Shown here: in pieces, positions 43,780-55,400 of the stretch
Layout: each line of letters starts with the position of its first letter
How positions within the stretch are numbered: position 1 is the stretch's first letter
Assembly: GCA_965178125.1 (NCBI GenBank)
Contig: OZ237745.1
Span: 558,001 to 622,000, forward strand
Direction of reading: 5' to 3'
DNA: 64,000 nucleotides
Source: Bilabrum cf. latius
Taxonomy: Eukaryota; Bigyra: Bicosoecida; Bigyra; Bicosoecida
The notes under the pieces: model-generated
What the model was told of the DNA's origin: nothing
Database searches by the model: none
What the model saw: only the letters and a program-made list of their open reading frames with translations
Program-made: the position numbers and the translations under genes

Positions 43780-43835
<56 letters not shown>

Positions 43836-43863
43836 TGCCTGGCTGCCACCCACCCCCTTCTCC

Positions 43864-43909
<46 letters not shown>

Positions 43910-46900
43910 CCCACCTCCTCCATGCTCCCCCAGCCCTGAGGGGGCCCCAGCCCGCCCTGCACCCCCGCGCTCAAGGCTCCCCAGCTCGGTATCCCGCCAT
44001 CCATCGCGTCTTGCTGGCCTACTTGCAACTCTGCTTCCATTCTACCACCGGCGCCGTCCCCCCAAGGCATGCCGCCTGCCGGGGACCTACCGCCACCGTC
44101 ACTGCTTTCCTCCTCCTCTTCCTCTGCTGTAGCTCTCAGCTCCATTTGGCGCACCAGCTCATCACCAAGCAGATCACCGGTCAGGTTGCTACCTCCGCTG
44201 TCACTCGACGAGCCATCCACGGCAATGGCTTGCGCTCCCCCCTCTACTTGTGGTGCATCACTTCCCACGTGTCTACCCGCGCCTGTCCTGCTTGACCCCG
44301 CCATCGCAGCCATCATGTCGGCCATCAACCCGCCCCTGTCTGCGCTGAACCTCCTCGCCCTGCCCCTGTCCCTGTCCCTGTCCCTGTCACTCGAGGCCTG
44401 AGGTGGTGACAACCAGGGATCACTCTCCTGGAAACTGCCCGATCGGGCACTAACGTACCCACCGGGCCGGCCGCCGCCGAGCGTGCGCCCCGCTTCAATC
44501 TGAGGGCCCCTCTCGGCTGCAGCAGCCTCGCGCTGCCTGGCCTCCTCCTCCGCCCTCTCCCTCTACAGGGCTACCAGCTCGTCCCTCCTCTCCATCAGTG
44601 ATGCACGGCGCTCCTCAACAGCGCGCATCTGCTCCGCTTGGGCTTGTCTTTGGCCCAGCAACGCCTCCGCAAGGCTCGCCCGCAATTGATGAATGCGCTG
44701 GTCAGCCGCCATGATTGCTGCCTAGTCTGCAGGCTCACCTCGACGTACCCTAGCAGCCATCCGCCCTTCAAGCTCAACAAGCTACGCCTGAAGCTGATCC
44801 ACGCGCCTAGATACATCGCCCGATCCACTGCGAGTGGAACCAAACAACATTCCAATACCACTGCCACTGCGACTACCACCTTCACTCGTACCGGCACCAG
44901 CCCGCTAGGCAGCACGAGCCTCGGCCTCCCGCTGCTCCCGCTACGCGCGCAGCCCAGCCGCATTCCGCAGCTCCTTCTCGCAAAGCACCTGCACGCCCCG
45001 ACCCAAATCATGCACACGGCCATGTGCCCCGCCACTGCCCCAATGCGAACCAGCGCTGCGACACAGCTCGTACCCCTTGCCCCCCACCAGTCGCTCCCGC
45101 ACCCCCTGACGGAAGCACGCGAAGTACAGACTCTCCAGCACCATCTCTGCGATGGGACCGTCTGATGTACCGAACGCCTCCAGCGCCGCCTCCGCGAAGT
45201 CCACGACGCCAGTAAGTGACCCGCCAGCGCGACCAGACGTCGTCATGGACAGCACATGCTCCGCCGCCCGCAGCACCAGCGACCGCTGCCCCATGCCCTG
45301 CGACCGCACCACGGCGAGCACGCCATCCACCCCTACCAAGCTCCCAGCCAGTTCCACTAGCTCCCCCGCAGCTTCCTCGGTCTTGCTGTCCCACGATGCA
45401 CCCTCCCCGTCACCGGTGCCTCCCACACTAGGGCCTCCTTTCTCCTCCCAAACGCCCCGCATCGCCGCCGCAAGCACCTCCCGACGACCCACAACCTGAC
45501 CACCATCGACCCCACCACGTGCCCGCGAGGCCCCCGCAGCCTCTGCGCCAGCACCTGACGCACCTGACTCACCTGACGCAGACACCGTTGCAGCTTTATC
45601 TCCATCAACATCCCCACACATCGCCGCCTGCATGTCTGACACGCTCACACGGCCCACCAGATCCAGCACCACAGCCCCCGCTCCCTGACTCCCATCCCGG
45701 CAGCCCACTCCCACACGTCGACACACCGTGCTCAGGCGCACCGCCCCCTCCATCGCCCCCCCGAGACCAGACAGGCCAGACACAAGACGACCCTGCAGCT
45801 GCTGGCCCCGCGCCCCGCCCCGCTGGCACACAGACTGCAGCATTCGCTGTGCGTCATCCCGCAGCCCAGCGTGCTCCCCCGACGACAGCGCCCCTGATCC
45901 GGACACTGGCCCAACTGCCGCCAGCCGCTCCACACACGGCGCCAGCTCACTCACTAGCAGAGCTGGCAAGCAGCACGGATGGATCGCAGACTCAGCACCC
46001 GACCCCGCCTCATCCCTGCCCTTGCCCTGGCCCTTGCCCTTGCCTGTCATGCCTGACCCAGCCCCCACCACCAGCTCAGAAGGACTCCACGACTGGTCCA
46101 TGCCAGGTGCACCTTCAGATCCAAGCACCGTGCCCAGCCAGCCCACACGACCGCCACCACCAGACACGGACCCACACACAATGCGCATGCACTCCCTGGC
46201 GATGTCGAACGATCCCTGGTGCTGCCGATCCACGCCCCCCTGACGCAAGCACACGGAGCACAGCCACACCAAGTGCTTCGCGAACTCAACGTGCACCCGT
46301 TCGTCTCCAAACTCGCCCTCCCTCATCTTGGGCAACATGCGTGCCACCAGGCCCAGCATGTTGCTGCACACAAAGTCGCTGTCCATGTGCCTCCGCCACG
46401 CACGACCCGACCATTCCATACCCTTGGCCTCAACGAACTCCTTCCCGATCGAGGTATTGTTCATGACGTTGAACAGCAGGGCAGTCACCGGCACCACCAG
46501 CGCCGTAATGTCCCCATGCTCACGCAGCAGCATTGCCGCGCTCAATCCGACACCACATCCCGAAAAGTGGCGCGATGACGAATTCGGACGAGAAAGCGAG
46601 TGTGCAAGCTTCGCAGCCTCTGCCTGCAGCGTCGCCGGCAGACCGGGACACCCCAATACCTGACATACCTCCTTCACAATACTGCTACTCTTCTCCCCAT
46701 TGCTTACGTTCGACAGCATCCGGGAGCTATTCCACGCTGACCGTGGCAACTGGTAGAGAGTGTCAGCCACGAACTTCAGGTGTTGCTCCAGCTGCTTGGT
46801 GCGCTTGCCGAGCGGATCGGCGCGGAGGGCATCGAGCCTGGGTCCAGATATCCCTTTGATGGCTGTCACCGCAGCCGTATATTGCTTGGTGTTTGCGATG

Positions 46901-47013
46901 GCTTCAATGGAAGCCACATCGCTGCCGGTTGGATCCTGGCTCACTGAATCACCGGCTGCTCGCCTTTCAATAAAGTAAGGCACGCCCGTGCGGATCCGTC
47001 CAAACCTACTCAT
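43684..47013 (-). CDS. Solenoid/coiled-coil/RS-repeat protein, 1109 aa, function unknown
   Basis: One exon from ATG 47013 (MSRFGRIRTGVPYFIERRAA) to TGA, with TAGs at 44941, 44905, 44782, 44722 and 44563. The first ~600 residues are helical and look like an alpha-solenoid (ALLFNVMNNTSIGKEFVEA is armadillo-like). A Gln/Glu/Arg-rich segment of about 130 residues follows and likely forms a coiled coil (QLQAQLVELEGRMAARVRR; RRDELVALQRERAEEEARQ). The C-terminal 240 residues hold an Asp-Arg repeat, a 13-residue polyGln tract, a (Arg-Ser)n block and a Gly/Arg-rich end (RGRGGRGG). RS and RGG tails are typical of RNA-binding or splicing proteins, so a nuclear RNA role is inferred. I do not recognise a family. 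A standard-code annotation would keep only the first 690 codons. Confidence 0.85.
43782..43834 (-). repeat. GGAGCC hexanucleotide repeat encoding Arg-Ser
   Basis: On the plus strand GGCTCC repeats about nine times in tandem. Read on the minus strand in the frame of the solenoid/RS gene it encodes an alternating Arg-Ser tract. Confidence 0.85.
43867..43905 (-). repeat. CAG trinucleotide repeat encoding polyGln
   Basis: Thirteen uninterrupted CTG units on the plus strand read as CAG on the coding minus strand and give 13 Gln residues. The tract contains no TAG although TAG is also Gln here, as expected for recent CAG slippage. Confidence 0.92.
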
Positions 47014-47191
47014 TGCGAATCTAGCTTTAGATTATTTTTCTGCCAATACTTACAGAGCACTGCCTGCTGTTCTTGCAAAACTCTTTTTCGCAATAGTAAC
47101 GCGCCAATCCTAATTTTATCTCACTTTTTTGCTCGGGATCAGTGACGCGTATTACCCCTTGTCAATCAGGTGGTGGATTTCTCTGCACAGG
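47014..47191. promoter_or_regulatory. Bidirectional promoter region
   Basis: About 178 bp separate divergent starts at 47013 (minus) and 47192 (plus). The stretch is markedly A/T-richer than the flanking exons (for example around 47026-47110), as expected of a promoter. Confidence 0.4.
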
Positions 47192-48959
47192 ATGTTGTCC
47201 CTTGCAGGTGTTATTGGTTTCCTTGTTGTAGTATCTGGGGCTCGTGCTGATCCCGACCAGTGTGACCCTGGTAAGTCGAACTGCAAGCCCAGGGCTTTCA
47301 GTGACGATGCCAGCCTTGCGATGATTGCAGCCGATTTTTATTAGGGCAGCATCGTCGATTGCGCGTTTGAGATCCACACTGCAACGCGGACTATTCGTTG
47401 CCCACGGTTGAATTTTGGTTTTATCAATGTACCTCCCATCGCAGATTATGAGGTTAGTAGCGCACACACCAGGTGCTAGTGAACAAGTTTATAGATATGC
47501 AACAGCCCTGAAATTTCTTGTAAATGTTAATCGCATGGCGCAACTGCATCTGGCCGGCCATGGAGAACTGCAGTGCCAACCCCTTCAGATATCTTCTATA
47601 TTGAATCTTCCTATTGCGCAGTGCCGCTTCGATGTCGTTGGCCCCGATTACAACACATACAATTTCGATTTTACTCATATCTGTGGTGATTACGGCGAGG
47701 AGCAACGCGTCACGGACACTTTGAACCATACCTACATTTATTCGCTTTGTGGCACTGTCACGAACGAGCCTGGGTTTGGAGACGGCTGCGTTCCTACTTG
47801 GGGCGAGATCTACCAGTTCGGTGCGGTCGTGCAGTACTGGGACGATCAGCCTACCTGCAACCAGACTGCCCCTGAGTGCACCAACCCCCTTGGCGAGAAG
47901 GTGTGCTGCTCGGCCAACTGCGAGGTCCTGGGTGTGGGACAGCCAATCTTCTCTTTGATGGACCCCAACAACCCCACTTCCGGCGGTGTGCAGATCACGT
48001 ACAGGGCAGCTCCCTCCAAACAGGGGGACGCCAATGAGTGCCCCGTCAACCCCAAGACAGGGGCGCCGCTGGAGAGGAGCGCCACCATCCAGCTCTCGTG
48101 CGACCCCGACGTGCCCGGCAGTGAGAATGCGCCATTTCGTACCCCTGTGTCACATAAACGCGCCTTTCCTAGTCTCTCTGCGTCCTCCTCGACCTGAATC
48201 TTCATGCCCCCAACCGACCACATCCACAGCCCCTCTCCCCCACCTTACCCCCACTACCCCACTTCCGCAGTCACGACTGACGGTGCCAGGGAGAACACGA
48301 CCTGCCAGTACGTCATTTAGGCCAGATCCGCAGCTGCCTGCGGGTGCGCGCCCAATTGTGCCGGCAAGAACTGCGGGAGCGACGGCTGCGGCGGCATGTG
48401 CGGCACCTGCCCCGGCTCCTACCAGTGTGACGCATCGGGGGTGTGCTGCCTCCCCGATTGCACGGGGCGCGGGTGCGGCACGGTCTGCGGTAAGAAGTGC
48501 GGGCAGTGCGCGGACGGCTACTCGTGCAAGAACCTCGACTGCGTGCCCAACGGCGGGTGCACACCCTCGTGCGACGGCAAGGGATGCGGGAGCGACGGGT
48601 GCGGCGGCTCCTGTGGGTCCTGCCCCAAGGGCCACAAGTGCTCCAGCGGGCAGTGCGCCAAGAAGAGGAGCTACACGGGCTTCTTCTTCGGTGGCATGAT
48701 CCTGGCCGTGGGCCTCGGTGTGATCGGCCTAGCCGTGCTGGACTACACTCGCACTGGGGATGCTTTCCACAGCTACCGCAGCCTGACCGGCGGCTCGTTC
48801 GGCGGGGGCAGCAGCGGTGCCAGCAGTGCCGGCATGGTGGGTGCCTCGGGCGGCAGCTACGGCTCGTCCACCTCCACCGGGGGAGGGGAGGCCCCTTCTT
48901 CCTCGGGGACGGGGTCTGCTGCGACCGCAGGCACCTCGGGAGGGTACAACTCCCTGTGA
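47192..48959 (+). CDS. Type I membrane protein with MRH-like domain and Cys-rich repeats
   Basis: Three exons, 47192-47452, 47622-48120 and 48271-48959, with introns of 169 and 150 nt, encode 482 aa ending in TGA. A signal peptide (MLSLAGVIGFLVVVSGARA) is followed by a Cys-containing lumenal region that resembles a mannose-6-phosphate-receptor-homology domain. It ends in a TCQYVI-TAG-ARSAAAC motif like the Cys-Tyr...Ala-Cys end of MRH domains. Three Cys-rich modules follow; two share CGSDGCGG-x-CG-x-C. A membrane helix (GFFFGGMILAVGLGVIGLAV, about residues 389-410) and a Ser/Gly-rich cytosolic tail end the protein. TAGs are at 47342 and 48318. Such proteins usually act as lectin-like cargo receptors between Golgi and endosomes; that role is inferred. 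Confidence 0.85.
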
Positions 48960-49414
48960 TGAGTGCGAGTGGAGGCAACGTGGCCTTGCATTAGCACCAG
49001 GCGCCGGATCGAGTTCCTTCTAGGGCCAGTCGGAGTATGGATGGGGTGCTGCTGCTTGTACCAATCAGCGGCCCGCATCTGAACGGCTGAGCATGCAGGG
49101 TGTGTGGCTGCTGCCCCTTGGCGGCTCAAGTTCCTTGTCTAGGAATTGCACGGTATCCCTTATGTGCGCTTGATTCTATGTTTATCGTTCTTGGTGTGGT
49201 GCCCGAAGTGCAAAGCAGTGCCCCCACCACACCGGCCCAGCCCAGTCGAGGTGCCAGTTGCACCGCATTCATGAAGGTTCCGCGTGGAAAGGGAACACTC
49301 CGGTCTAGCCGCACTCCTTCGATCACCGTCCCAAGGTTCTTTCCTGGATTTCCTCTGCCTGACGGCGGACGAGTTGTTTGTTTAGCTTATTTTCTTCCCT
49401 CTGAAAGGGATTAA
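48960..49414. other. Intergenic, nothing recognised
   Basis: 455 bp between two plus-strand genes. It must hold the 3' end of the membrane-protein gene and the UTP10 promoter. I see no conserved frame, repeat or RNA gene. Confidence 0.5.
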
Positions 49415-52400
49415 ATGGCTACTTCGTTGGCGCGCCAAGTTGCATAGCTGCGAGATGGCAGGAGGCGCAAAGGCGAGGCATCTGTCCTGTTCACTCGTCA
49501 AGAGGCAGAGAATTACAATCTTACCTCGATACACGAAATTGGACTTAATGGACTCTCAGAGCTGTGTGGACTCAACCCAGCATTCTATGAATTTCAGTCC
49601 ACCTTGTTCGGCAGGAGCCTACTCGACAAAGACAGGGAACTCCTTGATTCGGCAGAGATTAGCAAGATCTCTGCCATAATCGACAAGTTTCTTCATTTGT
49701 TGTCTCCTTATTTTGCAACAAGGCCCGCCCAGAAGGCATTAGAATTCCTAGTCAGGCATTTCAAGTGAGTTCCATGTTGAAGGTCTGGGCGCTGCTCCCG
49801 CCGTGCCATCGAATGCCTCTTGATGCCCATGCTCAGTAACGAAGCACGCCACAACGTCTTTTGTTCCACTTTCGTATTGCAGGGTGCAAGAGTTCCATGT
49901 AGACTCGCTGTTGTCATGCGCCTTACCAGCTCACGACACGAGGTTTTTTGCAAGGATTGCAAACCTTGCCCCCTTGAAGAATACGCGGTGGCAGTTCCTG
50001 GCTAGAATATCTCGGACCGGAAGCCCTCTCCCAAGAGCGGTGCTTGCGCTACAGTGCGTTAAGGACCCTTCAGTGTTGCAATTTGTGCTAGATTTGGCTA
50101 CCAACTAGGAGCGGAAGCCTCACCGAACAACCGTCTCCTTCGTGGCTGCCACTGCGCGAGATGCTCTAGCGAGGGCTTCACCAGAGCAGATGGAGCCAGT
50201 GCTAGCATCCGTGTCTCGCTGCATCGCGAAGACAAGCACCTCAGAGTCCGCAGAGGTCCGCGCTCTGTGCCTCGTTCTCATCGCCAGTGCGTCCTCTGCC
50301 GCGCGACTCTCCGAAGACACGATGGGCGCCCTCCTGAGGGCATGGACAGAGGTGGCTGCCAGGGCGACAGCAGCATCCTCCGCGGAGAAGTAGATGGAAT
50401 GCGCCGCGGCTCTGGCCAGCGCCCTGGCCTCGCAAGACGCGCTGGCGCTCAGGTCCAGGAGCAAGCGGGCTGCAAGGGCCGAGCCAGTGGGGCAGGCTGC
50501 GCTAGAGGGATTCGCGGCGGGGCAGCAGCACGCCGCTGCCCTGCCTAGTCTTCCGAAAAAGGCGGCTTCCAGCGGATCAGGAGCGAGCTCTGCATCCATG
50601 TCAGCCTCGTCCAATCGATTGAGGGCCACCGATGCGGCCGAGTACAGCGGTGCCATGGGGCGGTTTGCCTCCAGGGTGAGCAGCTTTACCTGGATAGGAG
50701 GCGCACTGCAGCACCTATCAAGAACCTCGGACGTGTCTGCTGTCGTGAGGCATGCGCTCGGGGACGCCGTTCAGGGCTTGGGCCACCGACCTGGCTAGGA
50801 AGAGGTGCTGGCCGGGCTCGTGAAGATGCTAGCCGGCGTGTCTGTATCCGATGCTATAGTTGCTGAGCTTATTGGTCTCGTAGTTGGTATGGCGAGCAGT
50901 CTGCTGCGTGGTAGTTCATCCGGCATCGCGCCTTCCTCTTCTGTGGGTGAGGATCTCGCCGCGCTTGGAGCCACTCTGCCGATGCTAGCTCTCCTGTCGC
51001 AAGCAGGGGCGCAGGTGTCGCTGCAGCTGTGCATGCGGCTTGTGCATCGCCAGGAAGAGGGCGTGCCAAAGGCGTTGCTCGACTGGATGCAAAATTATCT
51101 GAAGGCGAGTCCGTTGGCCCCCTTGCGAGCCGGCGTGCAGTCCGCGTCTGGCTCAGAATCGTCGACAAGCTACCTTGATGTCACCACGCTTCCATACGCG
51201 CTGACGAGCAGCGATGTACAGGTGCGTCTTGATGCTATCAAGAAGCTTGCCGAGCTGGTCGACGAGACGGTACAGCGCAGCGAAATAGCTGCAGCCGGCT
51301 CGGCTGCGATGACTGACAGTGAGGATGAGGAGGACAGCAAGAGAGGCGGCCCACATGGTAGCAGTGCCCGCACCCAGAGCAATTCATTCATGCGTAGCGC
51401 CGTGGCTTTGAGACAGTTTGACGAAGATGCTTCCGTTGCACGACAGGCGCTTGACCTTGAGACCAAGATGATCCTAGCTGGGGCGGGGCATGCGGCCGAT
51501 GTGCACGAGGCTGGAGTATCCATTGGGCAGCACGATATCGTGCTCGATGGCACGCCAGGCGTGGCTGTGTCAAGGTTCTCCAAGGTTGAGCAGTATTGGC
51601 AGAGAGTTGCAACATCGCAGGCCAGCAGTAGCGAGGAAGTTATTGCCGCCAATGAAGCGGTGTAGGCAAGCTTGCGTGCGTGCGGGGCAGTTGCTCGTTC
51701 CGCTGCAGATGCTGCCTCCAAGTCGATGGCAGTCATGGTCTTGCTGAATCACGTCCCCGTTGGCACAGAAACTCCATCTGTTGTTGATGCGGAGGCCCTA
51801 AAGCAGCTGGTTGCCGCCTCCTCGAGGTTCCCACCTCTGCGGTATCTCGCAGGTATTCCATCTGAATCCAGCTCAGACCTACCGAAGGTAAGATAGCGCA
51901 TACATTCCGTTTGCGTGGTTAAGTTGGCCTCGTGGTTGACAGCCTGGTTTCTGATGATTACACCCTAGTCTCGTTCGTCTGAGTTGGGGGCACAGACCCT
52001 CACGCCGAAGACAAACCCTAATATCGGAAATACTTTATGAAGAAAGCAGGCGGTCCATATTTGTTGCAAGATTGGAGCCAGTGCGTTATCTTGATGCTGT
52101 TACTACCACCAACGACTTTGTTGCCATCGTTCGAACATATCTCGCAGGATGTGGCAAAGCAGCTCGTGCGAGCGTGCTCGCGGGCAGCTTCGGAGCCAGC
52201 CGAACAGGGCCAGACTCTAGCCCTGCTCAAGGCAATGGGAGCCTCACCCTCGCCTCGCCTGCGCTGGATCAGCGCGCTCGTGTTTGTGGAGGGTATCCGA
52301 ATGGCTGGTGCGGCAGCAAACGCGCTGGCAGGATCGGCTGCGTCTATCATGTGGCCGCGCCCTATCGACGGTGAGGCGTCCTCCCGCAAGGCTGCCAGGA

Positions 52401-55400
52401 GAAGGAGCCGCTCTGCCTCCATGTCCTCGGTGGGGAGTGCGGGTGCACTGGAGTCAGCGGAAGCTACCGCTGACGCCAGGTCTGCTGAAGGTCGCAGCGC
52501 CGTAGAAGCTGCGGCCAAGCTAGCCCTCACATCGGCGCCTGTATTTGCTCGGCTTGTGTCGCAAAGAACCAACCACAGGGTCAGCTCTGTAATCGACTTG
52601 CTCGCTATAGCAGAGCATGACCTGGCCCTCAGCCCGCACGATGCGCCTGATGTGGAGTCCAAGCAGGAGCGGGCGTCAGGTGTCACTGCAAGGGCCCAGC
52701 TGGCTGTGCAAGGTGTCGTGCTGACGTCACGCCTGCTCGAGAGCTGCGTGAGATGGGCGGCAGCCCAGACGACATCTTCAAAGGGAGATATTGCGGTCGA
52801 AGTCACCCGGCGCGTCGTGCATGCGATGCAGGGCGAGCTCAGCCCTGAGGCAAATGTGCTCGATACCGCCACCCTGGCCTACTGCAAGACCATCAGTTTC
52901 GGTCTTCGGTGCATCGGAATGGGTATGGACGGGTCTGTTGCAGGTAAAAACACAGAGCTTACGAGTGTAGCTAGCTATGTGGGTGCATCATTGTGCCTCA
53001 AGTCGTCATCAACAGCCCTAGCAAATGGCAGCCTCACGGCCACGCCGCCATTTGCAGCCCTGTTGGCCACTCTGGTAGCGCCTTTAAGCCGGAGTTCGGG
53101 TGCAACCGAAGCAGCCCTGCAGGTGCTGTGCGTCCATGCCGTTGATGCCGTTGGGCACGTGCGAACAGCAAGCCAGCATGCAGAAGGAAAGAAGTGCCTG
53201 CTTGAATTCGCCGACAGGTACCGTGCGTGCTTGGCGCCATGCTTGCTGATGGGATTCGTGTGCCTCTAGCATGCAAGCTCTGGGGTGCGATCTGCGGCGT
53301 TGCGCTTGCTTGGGGCCAGCTCAAAGCTGCACAAAGCTGTACTGAAGGCAAGCTCAGACGGGAGCAGCAAATCAGATGGAGTCGAAGGGCACGTTGCGGT
53401 TGCATCTGCCCATCAGCTAGAGGCTTCTGTCCCTGCGTTGGAGGCTCAGGTCATCACGCTGTTTTGTGGGAGATCATCAGCCGCCAGCGAAGACGCTGAA
53501 TCACGGAGAGCTGCTGTGGCACGAGCTGGCGGATACTCAACCCATCTGGCCTGGCTAGGTAAGAGCCTAGCGCAGAAGTACGCGTCGTAGATTGTTGCCG
53601 CGGCCTCAGCATCATCTGCCTGTGTGGCCGACCTGTGCTCAAGCGTGCAGATCCAGTAGCGGGCCAGGTGTGCTGTGACTTTGATGCACGCGGCGCATGG
53701 GGCCCTGCACAGCGCGCCCATGGCCGCAGTCTCCTTGATTAGGGTAGCACTTTCCAGCGCCGCCCCCATGGGCTACGGTAGCCCGACCTACGAGAGATCG
53801 TACGCCAGTGATGCAATCGGCACGTGCGGGGTAGCCCTGCTCCGACCTGCCGCTGCCATTGTCGCCGAGCTTGTTGGAGACGCATCGGTGCACGGCTCTC
53901 TGTCAGAGCCTGCTGTCCTGTTGCTGCATAGGTCCCTTGCTGTCGTGCGAGCTGCCGCAAGCCGGGCTGATGACAGCGACGTCTCCAAGCATTTGAGGTC
54001 GTTCGGGGTGCGAGTGCTCATGCACGCTGCTACGGTTGCTCCGTTTGAGATCGTCTCGTTTTCATCCGTTGCTGACTTTGCCAAGGCTCGTGACTTTGGC
54101 AAGATTGCTGCCGAAGGTCGGGTGGCCGCGATCGAGGTACGCGCAATGTTTGCCAAGCATGGTGTGCTCAGCAACTTGGCTCAGCCGGCGGCCTTCAATG
54201 CCCTAGCCAAAGCAAGGCACTTCGCGTCCCATGGTGCGCGAGCCGTGCACGCTTTATCGGAAGCCAATATAGGCCCAGGCCGCCGCGCGCCCCTGTTGCC
54301 TAGTGTGGTTGCCAGCCTACCAGACCAAAGCAAAGGATCAGAAAGCGAATCCCTGGCCGGGCCCGCCGTATCCGGCTCGAGCTCCAGCGAGGATGAGCTA
54401 CAGGCAAGCATGGCTGCTGATGAAGCGACCTATAGCTACCCTTTGGTCATGCCAATCAATACTGAAGCTTACAACAAAGGAATGCCACCGACGTGCCGTG
54501 ACGAGATGGTGCAGCGCCTCGTCTTCGTTGCAATGCGAGGCCCCGACAAGAGCACGAGAGCTGCCATCGCTGGCCTGCGACGGCTTGGGGCGGGAGCGGC
54601 CTCTCTGAGCTTGGCCCTCTCTGCCTTGGGGTTAGCCAGAGTGGGTGATGGCCACTCCGCAGTACTAGCTAGTCCTGAACTTGCCGGCGAAGGTTCCGAT
54701 GTCTTGCAAATGTACCTGCAGTCGGTATCCAGCCTTCTCTCTGTTGTTGTGGCTTGCCTTGATGCTGACGAGTGCGACGAGAGCGAAGGCGAATGGGACA
54801 CGCTGCTGCCCCAGGTCCAAGGGCTATTGGCAAGGTGCCTCTTCCATAGCTGGGCGTCCTCGGATCGAGAGGCGAAGCTGGAAAGCCTGTCTCCAACTGT
54901 GGACCCAGCCGAGAGGGCTACTCTAACGAGCAGGAGTGGAAGAACTGCCCAATCAGTGGGTGATGCGCAGCACGTTGCGCTGCTTGCGCTGACTGTTCTA
55001 TACCGAATCAGCCAGCAAATGGAGTCGGACAGAGATGCGTGCTCAGTCATCGACGTTGCCTTGGTCGAGGCTTGGGCGCATGACACCAACCCCTCATTGC
55101 AACGGGCTGCCCTCCTGCTGCTCAGTGCATACGCTAGACTGAAGCCAGTCGAGGTGCTCAACCGCCTGATGGCAGTCTTCGCCGAGCTTGCGATCCGCAA
55201 CATGGGTAGCGACGATCCGTTAGGCTTTGCCATGGCGCAGAAGATGCTCTCACACGTGCTGCCTACGGTTGTGGCTCACGGTGAATTGGTCGGGATCAGT
55301 GCCTCGCATGTGGTGAGGCTCTTCTCATCTCTGATAGGTATCGTCCCGGTGCACCGCAGGCAGCCTCTCTTTGCAGCCCTGCTAGAATCCCTGGGAGTCG

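Noticed and set aside
45519-46466. 315-codon Pro-rich plus-strand frame
   Set aside because: Antisense of the Gly-rich solenoid coding exon; Gly codons read backward give Pro.
52037-52147. Coding extension upstream of the third UTP10 exon
   Set aside because: The frame is open back to 52037, but the upstream exon ends at an AAG|GTAAGA donor in phase 0 and only the CTCGCAG acceptor at 52147 restores the frame.
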